Of a stretch of 64,000 bases of DNA, positions 28,524 through 38,019 are shown piece by piece (the stretch's first letter is position 1; every line of letters starts with the position of its first letter). Location of the stretch: NCBI GenBank assembly GCA_023954135.1, contig JAMLIN010000006.1, forward strand, positions 62,001-126,000. The letters are read 5' to 3'. The position numbers and the translations under genes were made by a program. The notes beneath the pieces were generated by a model. It made no database searches and had not been told where the DNA came from. It was given only the letters and a program-made list of their open reading frames with translations. The stretch is from Burkholderiaceae bacterium. GTDB taxonomy: Bacteria; Pseudomonadota; Gammaproteobacteria; Burkholderiales; Burkholderiaceae_E.

Positions 28524-29006
28524 TCAGTGGCCCCAGCGGGCGCGTTCGGTGTCAATTTCCTCTTCGGTCGCCGGCCGCAGGCCGGTGATCTCGAGATCGA
28601 AGCGGATCGCGATCCCGGCCAGCGGATGGTTGCCGTCGACCACAACCGTGTCGCCGGCGATGTCCGTCACCGTGTAGATCCGGCCGTCGGGCGCTTCGCC
28701 CGGGATGCCCTCGAAATCCATGCCGATCTCGAGCGCCTCGGGGAAGCGCTCGCGGGCGGCGATGTGCAGCAGTTCCGGATCGTAATCGCCGAAGGCATCC
28801 TCGGGCTCGAGATAGGCCGATACCTTCTCGCCGGCGTGCCGGCCCTCGAGGAGCTCCTCGATCTTCGGGAACAGGTGCCCGAACCCGCCGTGCAGGTAGG
28901 TCTCCTCGCGGTCATGGTCCTCGAGAGCCTGGGCGGTCGAGTCGTACAGCCGGTAGCGCAGCGACACCCAGCGCCCTTCGCACACGACGTCGTCGGATTC
29001 CTGCAT
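28524..29006 (-). CDS. slyD: SlyD-type FKBP peptidyl-prolyl isomerase
   Basis: Cytoplasmic prolyl isomerase/chaperone, 160 residues. The FKBP core (VSLRYRLYDS at the start, GFGHLFPKIEELLEG) is split by an IF (insert-in-flap) chaperone domain (EDAFGDYDPELLHIAARE). The C-terminus is short and lacks the His/Cys-rich metal-binding tail of E. coli SlyD, as in many betaproteobacterial homologues. Start ATG 29006 is the only reasonable choice. Confidence 0.9.
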   Translation of the reverse strand: MQESDDVVCEGRWVSLRYRLYDSTAQALEDHDREETYLHGGFGHLFPKIEELLEGRHAGEKVSAYLEPEDAFGDYDPELLHIAARERFPEALEIGMDFEGIPGEAPDGRIYTVTDIAGDTVVVDGNHPLAGIAIRFDLEITGLRPATEEEIDTERARWGH

Positions 29007-29152
29007 CGTTTCGTCCTGCCTGGCTCATCAACGGTCGAATGTCCGCAGTGTACCCACCTGCCCCCAGAACGTCAGATCGCATGCCGCGGAACGTCAGATT
29101 CGGCCGCTAGACTCGCGTCGCGGTATCCCCTCACCCTCCAGGAAAGACCACA

Positions 29153-29590
29153 ATGAAGAATCGAATCCTCCTCGTATCGCTCATCGCGCTCGGCCTGGCC
29201 GCCTGTGGCGACAAGGAAACCCAGACCGCGATCGACAACGCGAAGCAGAAGGCGTCGGAAGCCGCCGAAGCCACGAAGGAAGCCGCCGGCGCCGCCGTCG
29301 ATGCAACCAGGGAAGCAGCAGGCAACGCGGCGGACAAGGCCAGCGAGATGGGCGCCGCCGCGAAGGAGAGCGCCGCCTCGGCGGTCGACGCGACGAAGGA
29401 AGCGGCCGGCGCGGCAGTGGATGCGACGAAGGAAGCCGCCCGGGATGCCGCCGACAAGGCCGGCGAGATGGGCGCGGCCGCGAAGGACAAGGCGGGCGAG
29501 ATGGTCGATGCGACCAGGGAAAAGGCGGCGGATCTCGGTGCCGCCGCCTCGGACAAGGTCGACGAAGCCAGGAAGGCCGCCAGCAACTGA
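29153..29590 (+). CDS. Ala/Lys/Glu-rich repeat lipoprotein (LEA/apolipoprotein-like helix)
   Basis: 145 residues. Residues 1-18 are a lipoprotein signal with lipobox LAAC (C18); Asp at position +3 of the mature protein (CGD) does not match the classical +2 Asp retention signal. The rest is a low-complexity amphipathic helix built of degenerate 11-residue units such as DATKEAAGAAV, with alternating Lys/Glu. Such sequences resemble late-embryogenesis-abundant or YtxH-like stress proteins and probably form long helices lying along membranes or periplasmic surfaces. No enzyme motif; role unknown. Confidence 0.8.
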   Translation: MKNRILLVSLIALGLAACGDKETQTAIDNAKQKASEAAEATKEAAGAAVDATREAAGNAADKASEMGAAAKESAASAVDATKEAAGAAVDATKEAARDAADKAGEMGAAAKDKAGEMVDATREKAADLGAAASDKVDEARKAASN

Positions 29591-29623
29591 TATCCCGGAT
29601 GGCGGCGGGGAGCCCACGGGCTC

Positions 29624-30430
29624 CTATGCCGCCATCGAGACTCCCAGCTCGACCCAGGCGAGCCCGGTCTGCTGCTGGGCGACCCGGATGTCCTCGGGTG
29701 AAGCGCCGAGCGCGGTCGCGAGCGCCGAGCGCGCGAGCTCGGGACGATTGTTGTGCGTCGACAGATGAGCGGCTGCGATCCTGCGCAGCCGGGTGCCGTT
29801 GATCGCGGCGGCGATCTCGGCCGCCGCCGCATTCGACAGATGGCCGTAGGGTCCGCCGATGCGCCGCTTGAGCGCCGGCGGATAGCGCGGATTCGCCGCC
29901 AGCAGATCGGGATCGTGGTTGCACTCGAGCACGATCGCATCGAGCCCCGAGAACGCCTGCACCACGTGCGGCGTGCCGTGCCCGAGGTCGGTGAGCACGC
30001 CGAGCCGCGAGCGACCGGAATCGAGGACGAACTGCACCGGCTCGCGCGCATCGTGCGGCACGGCCACCGGTTCGATGGAGATTCCGTCGATCTCGAAGAC
30101 CTTGCCCGGGTCGATGAAGCGATGCTCGCATTCGGCCGCGCCCGGCATCGCGGCGACGGCCTGCCAGGTGCCGTGCGTCAGGTAGACCGGTATCCGATGG
30201 GTTCGCGCCAGCCTGAACACGCCGCCGACATGGTCGCCGTGCTCGTGAGTGACGAGGATGCCGGCCAGGGAGTCGGCCGCCACATCGAGCGCCTGCAGGC
30301 GGCGTTGCGCCTCACGCAGCCCGAAGCCGCAATCGACCAGCACGCTGGTGCGACGTCCGCCGGCGCCGCCGTCGGCCTGCACCACAAGGGCATTGCCCTC
30401 GCTGCCGCTGCCCAGGCTCGCGAAACGCAT
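29624..30430 (-). CDS. MBL-fold metallo-hydrolase (YycJ/WalJ-like)
   Basis: 268 residues. The metallo-beta-lactamase fold begins at MRFASLGSGSEGNA, and the zinc/metal motif THEHGDH follows near residue 62; the later ligands appear in DLGHGT and ECNHDPDLL. The pattern matches YycJ/VicX-type proteins, related to exonuclease-like MBL enzymes. Encoded directly after bamC (20 bases), in the order dapA-bamC-MBL that is common in Burkholderiales, so it is likely part of that operon. Substrate unknown. Confidence 0.9.
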   Translation of the reverse strand: MRFASLGSGSEGNALVVQADGGAGGRRTSVLVDCGFGLREAQRRLQALDVAADSLAGILVTHEHGDHVGGVFRLARTHRIPVYLTHGTWQAVAAMPGAAECEHRFIDPGKVFEIDGISIEPVAVPHDAREPVQFVLDSGRSRLGVLTDLGHGTPHVVQAFSGLDAIVLECNHDPDLLAANPRYPPALKRRIGGPYGHLSNAAAAEIAAAINGTRLRRIAAAHLSTHNNRPELARSALATALGASPEDIRVAQQQTGLAWVELGVSMAA

Positions 30431-30450
30431 GTTCTCCGGTTCTCGGGCCG

Positions 30451-31638
30451 TCAGAGTTGAAGCTGTTCCTGGATCAGCGCAAGCATCCGGGACGCCGTCG
30501 CGCGGTCGGTCTCGCGTACCGCCTCGCCGTCGCCCGAGCGCACCCGGACGATGGACTGCTCGTTGGTCGACTCCACCCGGATCTGGAAGACTTCGGTCTG
30601 CTTCGCCTCCTTGCGCGACGAACCGAACATGCGGGAGAAGAAGCCGGGCTCCTTCTCTCGCCGGGCGTCGCTCTCGGGATCGATGTAGCGCACGAAATAG
30701 ACGCCGTTGGAACGGTCCCGGTCCTCGACCGCGAAGCCGCCGCGATCGAGCGCCAGGCCCACGCGCCGCCAGGCTCGCTCGAACCCGTCCGGAATCGCCA
30801 GCTGGGCGGTCCCGTCCGCCCCACGCCCGAGCTCGGTGCCCGTTCGGTCCGATCCCTGGCTGCGTACCGCCGCCGCGGCCGACTCGGCCCGTTCGGTATC
30901 GGCGCCGAGCCTGACCATGAGGCGACGCAGGAACTCGACCTCCAGTTCGGGGTCGCTCGGCCGCGGCTGCCAGACGGTGGCGTCCTTCTCCGTGCTGTCC
31001 TGGTAGACCTCGACCATCCCGCGGTGCGTCACGTAGATCTCGGTGCCTCCCGCCGTGCGCTCGAGCCGGGTGCGGAACCTGTCGCGCTCGCCGGTCGAAT
31101 AGAGGCTGTCGAAAACCCGTCCGACCGTGCGCCGGACGAAATCCTGGGGCAGCTTGGCGCGGTTCTCCGCCCAGTCGGTTTCCATGATCCCGGTGTCGGG
31201 AGACTCGGTGTCGATGATGAAGCCCGACTCCTGCCAGAAGTCGCGCACCAGCGGCCAGAGCTGCTCGGGTGTCATCGAGGTGCTGAGCCAGCGCTGCTGG
31301 CCTTCGCGTTCGATCCGCATGGCGCCGGCATCGACCTGCACCGCGTTGCCGGCCACTGCCTCGCCCGGGGCGGCCTGTGCCTGGCGCTGACCCCGCTCAT
31401 AGCCGGAGTAGGTCGGCTCGGAGGCGGCGTCGGGGAGCCGATAGCGCTCGGAACCGCGCGGTGAGGCGAGATCCGGCGGAATGTCGAGCGCCGCGGTCCG
31501 TTTCTCGCCAGCCGACTTGTAGTCGATCTGGCTCCTTTCCTCGAGCTTTCTGCCGAGGGAGCAGCCGCCGATGGCGACCGCCAGGGTGAGCGCCATCGCG
31601 ACGCGGATCAGTGGGCCGGCGGAGAAGCGTCGGTTCAT
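30451..31638 (-). CDS. bamC: Outer membrane assembly lipoprotein BamC
   Basis: Lipoprotein of the BAM complex that inserts beta-barrel proteins into the outer membrane. 395 residues from ATG 31638. The N-terminal lipobox is AIGGC (C26), followed by the conserved unstructured segment ([18 protein letters not shown]) that binds BamD. Two helix-grip domains follow ([28 protein letters not shown]). The start overlaps the dapA stop (ATGA), so translation is coupled to dapA; the frame upstream of 31638 is spurious. Confidence 0.94.
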   Translation of the reverse strand: MNRRFSAGPLIRVAMALTLAVAIGGCSLGRKLEERSQIDYKSAGEKRTAALDIPPDLASPRGSERYRLPDAASEPTYSGYERGQRQAQAAPGEAVAGNAVQVDAGAMRIEREGQQRWLSTSMTPEQLWPLVRDFWQESGFIIDTESPDTGIMETDWAENRAKLPQDFVRRTVGRVFDSLYSTGERDRFRTRLERTAGGTEIYVTHRGMVEVYQDSTEKDATVWQPRPSDPELEVEFLRRLMVRLGADTERAESAAAAVRSQGSDRTGTELGRGADGTAQLAIPDGFERAWRRVGLALDRGGFAVEDRDRSNGVYFVRYIDPESDARREKEPGFFSRMFGSSRKEAKQTEVFQIRVESTNEQSIVRVRSGDGEAVRETDRATASRMLALIQEQLQL

Positions 31639-32516
31639 CGGGGAAGTACTCCGGAGTCCATCAGCGCCTGTCGAACGACCTCGTGACAGGCGGCATCGAG
31701 TGGGGTCATCGGCAGCCGGATTCCGGTGCCGATGCGGCCCATCTCGGCAAGCGCCCACTTGACCGGTATCGGGTTGGCTTCGACGAACAGCTTGAAATGC
31801 AGCGGCAGGAGCTGCCGGTTGAGCTCGAGGGCCTCGTCCCAGCGGCGCTCGAGCGCCGCCGCGCACATCCGCGCCATCGGACCCGGCGCGACGTTGGCGG
31901 TCACCGAGATGGTGCCGTGCCCACCCATGCCGATCAGGGCGAGCGCGCAATCGTCGTTACCGCTGTAGACCGCGAAGCCCTCGGGCACCCTGGCAAGCAG
32001 GTCGGAGACCCGCGGAATGTCGCCGGTCGACTCCTTCAGGCCGATGATGTTCGGCACCTGCGCCAGGCGCAGCACCGTCTCGTTGGAGAGATCGGCGACC
32101 GTACGGCTCGGAACGTTGTAGAGGATGACCGGCAGCCCGCCGCGCTCGGCGACGGTCTCGAAATGCCGGCGCATGCCTTCCTGGGTCGGCTTGTTGTAGT
32201 AGGGAACGACCTGCAGGGTGGCGGCGGCTCCCACCCGGGCGGCACCCTCGGTGAGCTCGACCGCCTCGCGCGTCGAGTTGCCCCCGGTCCCGGCGATGAT
32301 CGGAATGCGCCCGGCTGCCTGCTCCACCGCCACCCGGATCAGCTCGATGTGCTCGTCGGGATCGACGGTCGGGGACTCCCCGGTGGTACCGACGGCAACG
32401 ATCGCGGCGGTGCCTTCGGCGACATGCCAGTCGATCAGAGCGCGATAGCGCTCGAAGTCGAGCCGACCGTCCTCGTGCATCGGACTGACGATCGCAACGA
32501 TGCTGCCCTTGATCAT
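31635..32516 (-). CDS. dapA: 4-hydroxy-tetrahydrodipicolinate synthase
   Basis: Condenses aspartate semialdehyde and pyruvate, the first committed step to diaminopimelate and lysine. 293 residues from ATG 32516 ([10 protein letters not shown]); ATG 32522 two codons upstream is an alternative. The Schiff-base Lys is in IIGLKES, the catalytic Tyr in VPYYNKPTQ, and VGTTGESPT is the pyruvate-binding loop. First gene of dapA-bamC-MBL. A family B terminator-like repeat lies just before its start. Confidence 0.96.
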   Translation of the reverse strand: MIKGSIVAIVSPMHEDGRLDFERYRALIDWHVAEGTAAIVAVGTTGESPTVDPDEHIELIRVAVEQAAGRIPIIAGTGGNSTREAVELTEGAARVGAAATLQVVPYYNKPTQEGMRRHFETVAERGGLPVILYNVPSRTVADLSNETVLRLAQVPNIIGLKESTGDIPRVSDLLARVPEGFAVYSGNDDCALALIGMGGHGTISVTANVAPGPMARMCAAALERRWDEALELNRQLLPLHFKLFVEANPIPVKWALAEMGRIGTGIRLPMTPLDAACHEVVRQALMDSGVLPR

Positions 32517-32529
32517 GGTCATGCGCCCG

Positions 32530-32612
32530 CAAAAAAAGCCCCCACGCTGCGCCTTCGGCTCGCTGCCCCCCGAGGGGGCGCTTTTTGCCTTGGGGCGGCC
32601 CGGCGACAAAAA
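32530..32612 (+). terminator. Family B terminator-like repeat, copy B1 (bidirectional)
   Basis: A GC-rich stem (GCCCCC at 32538 paired with GGGGGC near 32574) with internal hairpins is flanked by seven A's (32531-32537) and five T's (32582-32586). It can therefore end transcription on both strands and would terminate the methyltransferase gene before dapA. The sequence CCCCCACGCT ... GCTCGCTGCCCCC recurs in B2-B4. Confidence 0.75.
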
Positions 32613-32691
32613 CAAGTAGTTTAACGGACCGGCGGGCCGATGAACGGCCGGCGAAGCGGCTCGGGCGGCGGCCCGGGGCGGGAAGCCCGGT

Positions 32692-33258
32692 TCATCCCGC
32701 AAGCGGCAGCGCCTCGAGCCGCAAGGGTGGCCGGCAGGCCACGATACGCTGGATCCGGGCCCGCGGCGGGGAGCCGACGATGCCGTCCTCGTAGGCGAGC
32801 ACATGCAGGCCGTTGCGCGCCGCCATCTCGAGCAGCTCGCCCGGCCGCAGCAGGAAATCCGGGTTGCGGGGGCGGCCCAGGGATTCGTTGCCCACCGCGA
32901 ATGTCTGATACAAGAGAACACCCGTCGGCCGGATCAGCCCGCACAGCAGATCGAGGCGGGGACGAAACAGGTAGTTCGAGACAATCACGGCGTCGAACCC
33001 CGCTGCGGCGAAGGGCCATGGCGCGGCTTCGAGCTCGGCCCGGACCACGTCGATGCCCTCGCCCACCGACGCCAGCGCCTGCGTGTCGCGGTCGACGGCG
33101 ACGACCGCCAGGCCCAGCGACGCCGCGGCACGGGCATGGCGCCCGGAGCCGCAAGCGAAGTCGAGCACGCGGGAGCCGGCGGGCAGGCGGGCCAGCCAGG
33201 CCTCGATCCAGGGATCGGGGCCGGGCTGGTGATGGATCGAATCGGTTAGGGACATCAT
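32692..33258 (-). CDS. Class I SAM-dependent methyltransferase (TehB-like)
   Basis: 188 residues with a Rossmann-type methyltransferase core: motif [13 protein letters not shown], an acidic residue after AVVAVDRD (motif II) and VSNYLFRP (motif IV region). This resembles the small TehB/Methyltransf_25 type proteins. Substrate unknown. The GGDEF/EAL gene starts divergently only 6 bases away, so at least one of the two annotated starts may be too far upstream; an in-frame ATG lies one codon later (33255). A family B terminator follows it. Confidence 0.85.
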   Translation of the reverse strand: MMSLTDSIHHQPGPDPWIEAWLARLPAGSRVLDFACGSGRHARAAASLGLAVVAVDRDTQALASVGEGIDVVRAELEAAPWPFAAAGFDAVIVSNYLFRPRLDLLCGLIRPTGVLLYQTFAVGNESLGRPRNPDFLLRPGELLEMAARNGLHVLAYEDGIVGSPPRARIQRIVACRPPLRLEALPLAG

Positions 33259-33264
33259 GAGATT

Positions 33265-36108
33265 GTGAGCCAGACCCAGACTTCACGGCCCCCCGGTCGA
33301 TTCAGCCGCCCCCTCGCCGCCGCCTGCCTCGCAGTCGCCCTGGTCGTGCTGGCCATCGGCATATCGAGGCCCGACTGGATCGAGCTGGCCTTCGCGGTTC
33401 CGCTCGCGTGCGGGCTGGCCATCGTCGGCATCAGCCTGCTGGTGCGCGCCCGGCACCGGGCGCTGGAGCGCCAGGCGAGCCGGATCGAGGAGCTCGAGCG
33501 GCTGCGCGCGCAGCACGATGCCGCCGAAACGCTCGCATCGCTCGGCACCTGGGTCCACGTGCTGGCCGAGAACCGCCTCGAATGGAGCGCGGGCGCCTTC
33601 CGGCTGTTCGGCGTCGACCCCGAATCCGGCCCCCCTTCCCCGAAAGGCTTCCTGATCTGCCTGCACCGCGATGACCAGCGACGCTGGTCCGACGTGCACC
33701 GCCGGGTGGCGCGCAACGGCGGCGAAGCCAGGATCGAGTACCGCTACCTGCGCCCCAGCGGCGAGACCGTCTGGGTCCGGTCGGTCGCCCGGCCGGTACG
33801 CGGGCGCGACGGCGCGATCGACCGGCTCGAAGGCATCGTCCTCGACATCTCCGGGATGCGGGCGATGCAGCGCCAGCTCGCGGCGAGCGAATCGAAGTTC
33901 CGCGAGCTCACCCAGCTGAGCTCGGACTGGATCTGGGAAACCGACCCCCAGCATCGGCTGTCCTGGCTCTCGGACAGCGTCGACGCCGTGCTCGGGCAAT
34001 GGAAGCGGCGCTGGATAGGACGCCGCCGCTGGGAGGGCGACGGCATGTCCGCCGAATCGATGCCGGCCGACTGGGCCCAGCATCGCCAGACCCTCGATGC
34101 GCACAAGCCGTTCGAGCACTTCGAGATCAGCCGGCTCGATGACGAAGGCAATGTCTATCACCTGTCGCTGTCGGGGCGGCCGGTTTTCGACGACGCCGGC
34201 CGCTTCATGGGCTACCGGGGCACCGGACGCAACATCACCCGCGAGAAGCAGCAACGGATGCTGCTCGAGATCGACGGCGACATCGCCTCGATCATGCGCG
34301 AGCAGACCGATCCGGAACGGGTCGTCACCGCGGTGCTGATCACCGTCTGCGGCAAGCTCGCCTGGCTGGGCGGCGCCCACATGGTGCGTGCAGGCGATGG
34401 ATTCGCGGTGCGCGAGCGCTGGGGCTACCCGACCTTCACCCGGATGCTCGCCGAGCTGCCGGCGGTGCTGCCGATCACGCCCGGCTCGGCCGAGGCCAAG
34501 GCATGGACGCTGCGCAAGGCCGTCTGGCTCTCGGAGGTTGCCGAGGAGCCCGCCTTCGCCAAGCGATACCAGACCGCGGCAGTCGGCGCCCAGGCGGCCT
34601 TCCTCGCGCCGATCCTCAACGAGCACGACGAGGTGATGAGCGTGCTGCTGTTCCTCTCCCCGGTCAGCCTGCGCGGCGACGCATTCCTCGGCCAGGTCGC
34701 CGAAGTGCTGTCGCGGACGCTCTCGCTCTACCTGCAGCGCAAATCGGCCGAGAAACAGCTCCTGCACGCCTCCCTGCACGACGCGCTGACCGACCTGCCG
34801 AACCGGGCCTTCGTGTCGCACCAGCTCAAGGCGAGCCTGAAGCGCCGACGCGAGATCGCCCTGCTCTACATCGACCTCGATCGCTACAAGCTGATCAACG
34901 ACACGCTCGGCCATGCCGCCGGCGACAAGGTGCTCATCGAGGTTGCCGCGCGCCTGAAGGCCGCGATCCGCCCCGGCGACACCGCCGGCCGGATGGGCGG
35001 CGACGAGTTCATCGTGCTGGTGAACGACACCAGCGACCGCAGCGAGGTCGAGGCGATCGCGCGCGACGTGCTCGCTTCGATCGAGAAGCCCTTCATCCTG
35101 AACAACCGGGCCTATTTCCTGTCGGCCTCGATCGGCGTCGCCCTGTCGCCCGAGGACACCACCGATCCCCAGCAGCTGATCAAGGCCGCCGACGGCGCGA
35201 TGTACAAGGTCAAGTCCGAGGGTCGCAACGATGTCCAGTTCTTCGCCGGTCGCCTGTCGGACGAGCGCACCGAACAGATGCAGCTGGCCGCGGAACTGCC
35301 CATGGCGATCAGCCGCGAGGAGGTCGACCTCTTCTACCAGCCGATCCTCGATGTCGCCCAGCGCAAGGTGATCAGCATCGAGGGGCTGCTGCGCTGGCGT
35401 CATCCGGCCCGCGGGCTGCTCCTGCCCGAGAAGTTCCTGCCGATGGCCGAGCAGAGCAACCTGATCCGGGAGATCGGCTTCTGGGCGGTGCGCCGCGCGA
35501 TCGACGACCGCATCCGGCTCGGCCTGGACCGCTTCGAGGACATGGCGGTGACCGTGAACATCTCGGTGCGCCAGCTTGCCGAGGACGGCTTCCTCGAGAA
35601 TCTCAACCGGCTCATGACCGAGCGCGCCTTCCCGCCGAAACTGCTGCGGCTCGAGCTCACCGAGAGCTCGTTCATCGAGAACCCCGAGAAGACGATCCAG
35701 CTGATCGGGGAGTTGCGACGGCTCGGGGTCGCCGTCATCATCGACAATTTCGGCACCGGCTACGCCTCGCTGTCGTACATCAAGAACCTGCCGGTCGACG
35801 GGCTGAAGATCGATCGCGCCTTCGTCAGGGACCTGCCCGCCGATCGCGGCAACGCCGCGATCGTCCAGGCGATCACCACCCTGGCGGCCAAGCTCGGCAT
35901 GCGGGCAATGGCCGAGGGCGTCGAGACCCCGGCCGAGATGCGCGGCCTGCGCGAGCTCGACTGCGAGGTCATGCAGGGCACGCTGATCTACGAGCCCGTG
36001 CCCTACGCGGAGCTCGCCGACCTGCTCGAATCCCTGCCCGCGCTGCGCCAGATGCATCTGGCGGGTGGGCCATTGCACGCGGTAGGTTCGCCCCCGCTTC
36101 AATCGTAG
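33265..36108 (+). CDS. Membrane PAS-GAF-GGDEF-EAL cyclic-di-GMP protein
   Basis: 947 residues. Two N-terminal membrane helices (about 17-33 and 41-60), a coiled coil (65-85), PAS domains near 90-195 and 205-325, a GAF-like domain 335-490, GGDEF 495-660 and EAL 675-925. The GGDEF motif is intact (578-582) and is preceded five residues upstream by an I-site RPGD (569-572), so it is predicted to make c-di-GMP under product inhibition. The EAL part is altered: EAL reads EGL (706-708) and DDFGTG reads DNFGTG (827-832), though E797, N765, K848 and Q904 remain. Start GTG 33265 is uncertain. The 3' end overlaps trpS by 10 bases. Confidence 0.92.
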   Translation: MSQTQTSRPPGRFSRPLAAACLAVALVVLAIGISRPDWIELAFAVPLACGLAIVGISLLVRARHRALERQASRIEELERLRAQHDAAETLASLGTWVHVLAENRLEWSAGAFRLFGVDPESGPPSPKGFLICLHRDDQRRWSDVHRRVARNGGEARIEYRYLRPSGETVWVRSVARPVRGRDGAIDRLEGIVLDISGMRAMQRQLAASESKFRELTQLSSDWIWETDPQHRLSWLSDSVDAVLGQWKRRWIGRRRWEGDGMSAESMPADWAQHRQTLDAHKPFEHFEISRLDDEGNVYHLSLSGRPVFDDAGRFMGYRGTGRNITREKQQRMLLEIDGDIASIMREQTDPERVVTAVLITVCGKLAWLGGAHMVRAGDGFAVRERWGYPTFTRMLAELPAVLPITPGSAEAKAWTLRKAVWLSEVAEEPAFAKRYQTAAVGAQAAFLAPILNEHDEVMSVLLFLSPVSLRGDAFLGQVAEVLSRTLSLYLQRKSAEKQLLHASLHDALTDLPNRAFVSHQLKASLKRRREIALLYIDLDRYKLINDTLGHAAGDKVLIEVAARLKAAIRPGDTAGRMGGDEFIVLVNDTSDRSEVEAIARDVLASIEKPFILNNRAYFLSASIGVALSPEDTTDPQQLIKAADGAMYKVKSEGRNDVQFFAGRLSDERTEQMQLAAELPMAISREEVDLFYQPILDVAQRKVISIEGLLRWRHPARGLLLPEKFLPMAEQSNLIREIGFWAVRRAIDDRIRLGLDRFEDMAVTVNISVRQLAEDGFLENLNRLMTERAFPPKLLRLELTESSFIENPEKTIQLIGELRRLGVAVIIDNFGTGYASLSYIKNLPVDGLKIDRAFVRDLPADRGNAAIVQAITTLAAKLGMRAMAEGVETPAEMRGLRELDCEVMQGTLIYEPVPYAELADLLESLPALRQMHLAGGPLHAVGSPPLQS

Positions 36109-37301
36109 AGCAGGCCCATCGCCTCGCGCACTTCGCGCATCGTCTCGCCCGCCATCTTGCGGGCACGATCGCAGCCATCGGCGATGATGTTCTGCACGAG
36201 GTGCGGATCATCGACGTAGGGCTGGGCGCGCTCGCGGAACTGCGCCTGCTCGCGCAGGATCGCGTCGATCACCGGCTGCTTGCACTCGAGGCAGCCGATG
36301 CCGGCACTGCGGCAGCCCGTCTGCACCCAGTCGCGGACCCCTTCGTCCGAGTACGTGAGGTGCAGCTGCCAGACCGGGCACTTCTCCGGCTCGCCCGGAT
36401 CGGTACGCCGGACACGCGCCGGATCGGTCGGCATGGTGCGGACCTTCTTCTCGACCGAAGCGGGGTCCTCGCGCATCGCGATCGTGTTGCCGTAGCTCTT
36501 GGACATCTTCTGCCCATCGATGCCGGGCATCCGCGAAGTCTCGGTGAGCAACGCCTGCGGCTCGGCCAGGATGATCCGGCGGCTGCCCTCCAGAAAGCCG
36601 AAGAGCCGCTCGCGATCGCCGAGGCTGATGTTCTGCGCCTGGTCGAGCAGCTCGCGGCCGCGTTCGAGCGCCTGCTCGTCGCCCTGCTCCTGGTAGGCGG
36701 TACGCATCTGGTTGTAGATGCGAGCGCGCTTGCTGCCGAGCTTCCTGATCGCCTCGCGGGCCTTCTCCTCGAAGCCGGCCTCGCGGCCGAACAGGTGGTT
36801 GAAGCGCCGGGCCACCTCGCGGGTGAGCTCGATATGCGGGACCTGGTCCTCGCCGACCGGGACGTGCGATGCCCGGTAGATCAGGATGTCGGCCGCCTGC
36901 AGCAGCGGATAGCCGAGGAACCCGTAGGTCGCGAGGTCGCGGTCGGTCAGGCGTTCCTGCTGGTCCTTGTAGGTCGGCACCCGCTCGAGCCAGCCCAGCG
37001 GGGTGACCATCGACAGCAGCAGGTGGAGCTCCGCATGCTCGGGCACCCGCGACTGCACGAACAGCACCGACTGGGACGGATCGACACCGGCGGCCAGCCA
37101 ATCGATGACCATCTCCCAGATGCTCTCCTCGATGACCTCGGTCGATTCGTAGTGCGTGGTGAGCGCGTGCCAGTCGGCGACGAAGAAGTAGCAGGGGTAT
37201 TCGTCCTGCAGCCGCACCCAGTTCTTCAGGGCGCCGTGATAGTGACCGAGGTGCAGGGCACCCGTCGGACGCATGCCGGAGACGACGCGTTCGGGAAACA
37301 T
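36099..37301 (-). CDS. trpS: Tryptophan-tRNA ligase
   Basis: Charges tRNA-Trp. 400 residues. The HIGH motif is LHLGHYHG near residue 16, and KMSKS is in DGQKMSKSYGN. The protein is about 65 residues longer than E. coli TrpS because of an insertion between FGREAGFEEK and the PQALLTE segment, a feature of betaproteobacterial TrpS. Four bases separate it from the site-2 protease gene upstream. It overlaps the convergent GGDEF/EAL gene by 10 bases. Confidence 0.95.
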   Translation of the reverse strand: MFPERVVSGMRPTGALHLGHYHGALKNWVRLQDEYPCYFFVADWHALTTHYESTEVIEESIWEMVIDWLAAGVDPSQSVLFVQSRVPEHAELHLLLSMVTPLGWLERVPTYKDQQERLTDRDLATYGFLGYPLLQAADILIYRASHVPVGEDQVPHIELTREVARRFNHLFGREAGFEEKAREAIRKLGSKRARIYNQMRTAYQEQGDEQALERGRELLDQAQNISLGDRERLFGFLEGSRRIILAEPQALLTETSRMPGIDGQKMSKSYGNTIAMREDPASVEKKVRTMPTDPARVRRTDPGEPEKCPVWQLHLTYSDEGVRDWVQTGCRSAGIGCLECKQPVIDAILREQAQFRERAQPYVDDPHLVQNIIADGCDRARKMAGETMREVREAMGLLYD

Positions 37302-37305
37302 GTGT

Positions 37306-37962
37306 TCAGAATCCAGTCAGGGATAGGATTGCCCGGCTCGACCAGGCGACCAGGGGAAAGAGGATACGCCCGAGCACGCCCGTCACCAGCAGGGCCACGA
37401 GGATCATCAGGCCATAGGGCTCGATGCGGGAATAGACGGCAGCCAGGCGCGGCGGCAACAGGCTCGCGACGACCCGGCCGCCATCGAGCGGCGGCACCGG
37501 CAGCAGGTTGAGCAGGGCCAGGATCATGTTCACCTGGACCCCGGCGATGCCCGTCAGCACCAGGAAGCGCGCCACGTCGCCCTCGCCCACCGCCAGGCGC
37601 GCCAGCAGCGCCCAGCCGAGCGCCATGACGATGTTCGAGGCCGGGCCTGCGGCCGCCACCAGTCCCATGTCGCGCCGGGGCCTGCGCAGGTTGCTGTAGA
37701 CCACCGGGACCGGCTTGGCCCAGCCGAACAGCGCCAGGCCGGTACCGGAGAGCTTGGAAACCAGCAGCAACAGGCCGGGCACGGCGATCGTGCCGATCGG
37801 GTCGATGTGCTTGAGTGGATTGGCGGAAACGCGCCCGGCGAGCCTGGCGGTCGGGTCGCCGAGCAGCCACGCCACATAGCCGTGCGCGGCCTCGTGCAGC
37901 GTGATGGCGAGGATCGCCGGAACGGCGAAGACCGCGATCAGCTGCGGCAGCGATAAGTCCAT
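37306..37962 (-). CDS. Site-2 protease family (M50) membrane protein
   Basis: 218-residue integral membrane zinc metalloprotease. The HExxH motif is TLHEAAHGY near residues 22-30, and the third ligand lies in NLLPVPPLDGG. GPASNIVMA is typical of the family. No PDZ or CBS domain is attached, so it belongs to the compact group of uncertain substrate often found beside trpS, yciO and PHP genes in betaproteobacteria. First of a trpS pair (4-base gap). Confidence 0.92.
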   Translation of the reverse strand: MDLSLPQLIAVFAVPAILAITLHEAAHGYVAWLLGDPTARLAGRVSANPLKHIDPIGTIAVPGLLLLVSKLSGTGLALFGWAKPVPVVYSNLRRPRRDMGLVAAAGPASNIVMALGWALLARLAVGEGDVARFLVLTGIAGVQVNMILALLNLLPVPPLDGGRVVASLLPPRLAAVYSRIEPYGLMILVALLVTGVLGRILFPLVAWSSRAILSLTGF

Positions 37963-38019
37963 GGCGCGATTGTAGCAAGCGGGTCGAGGCTCGCCTTCGC
38001 GGATTCGTGGAACCCGCGC

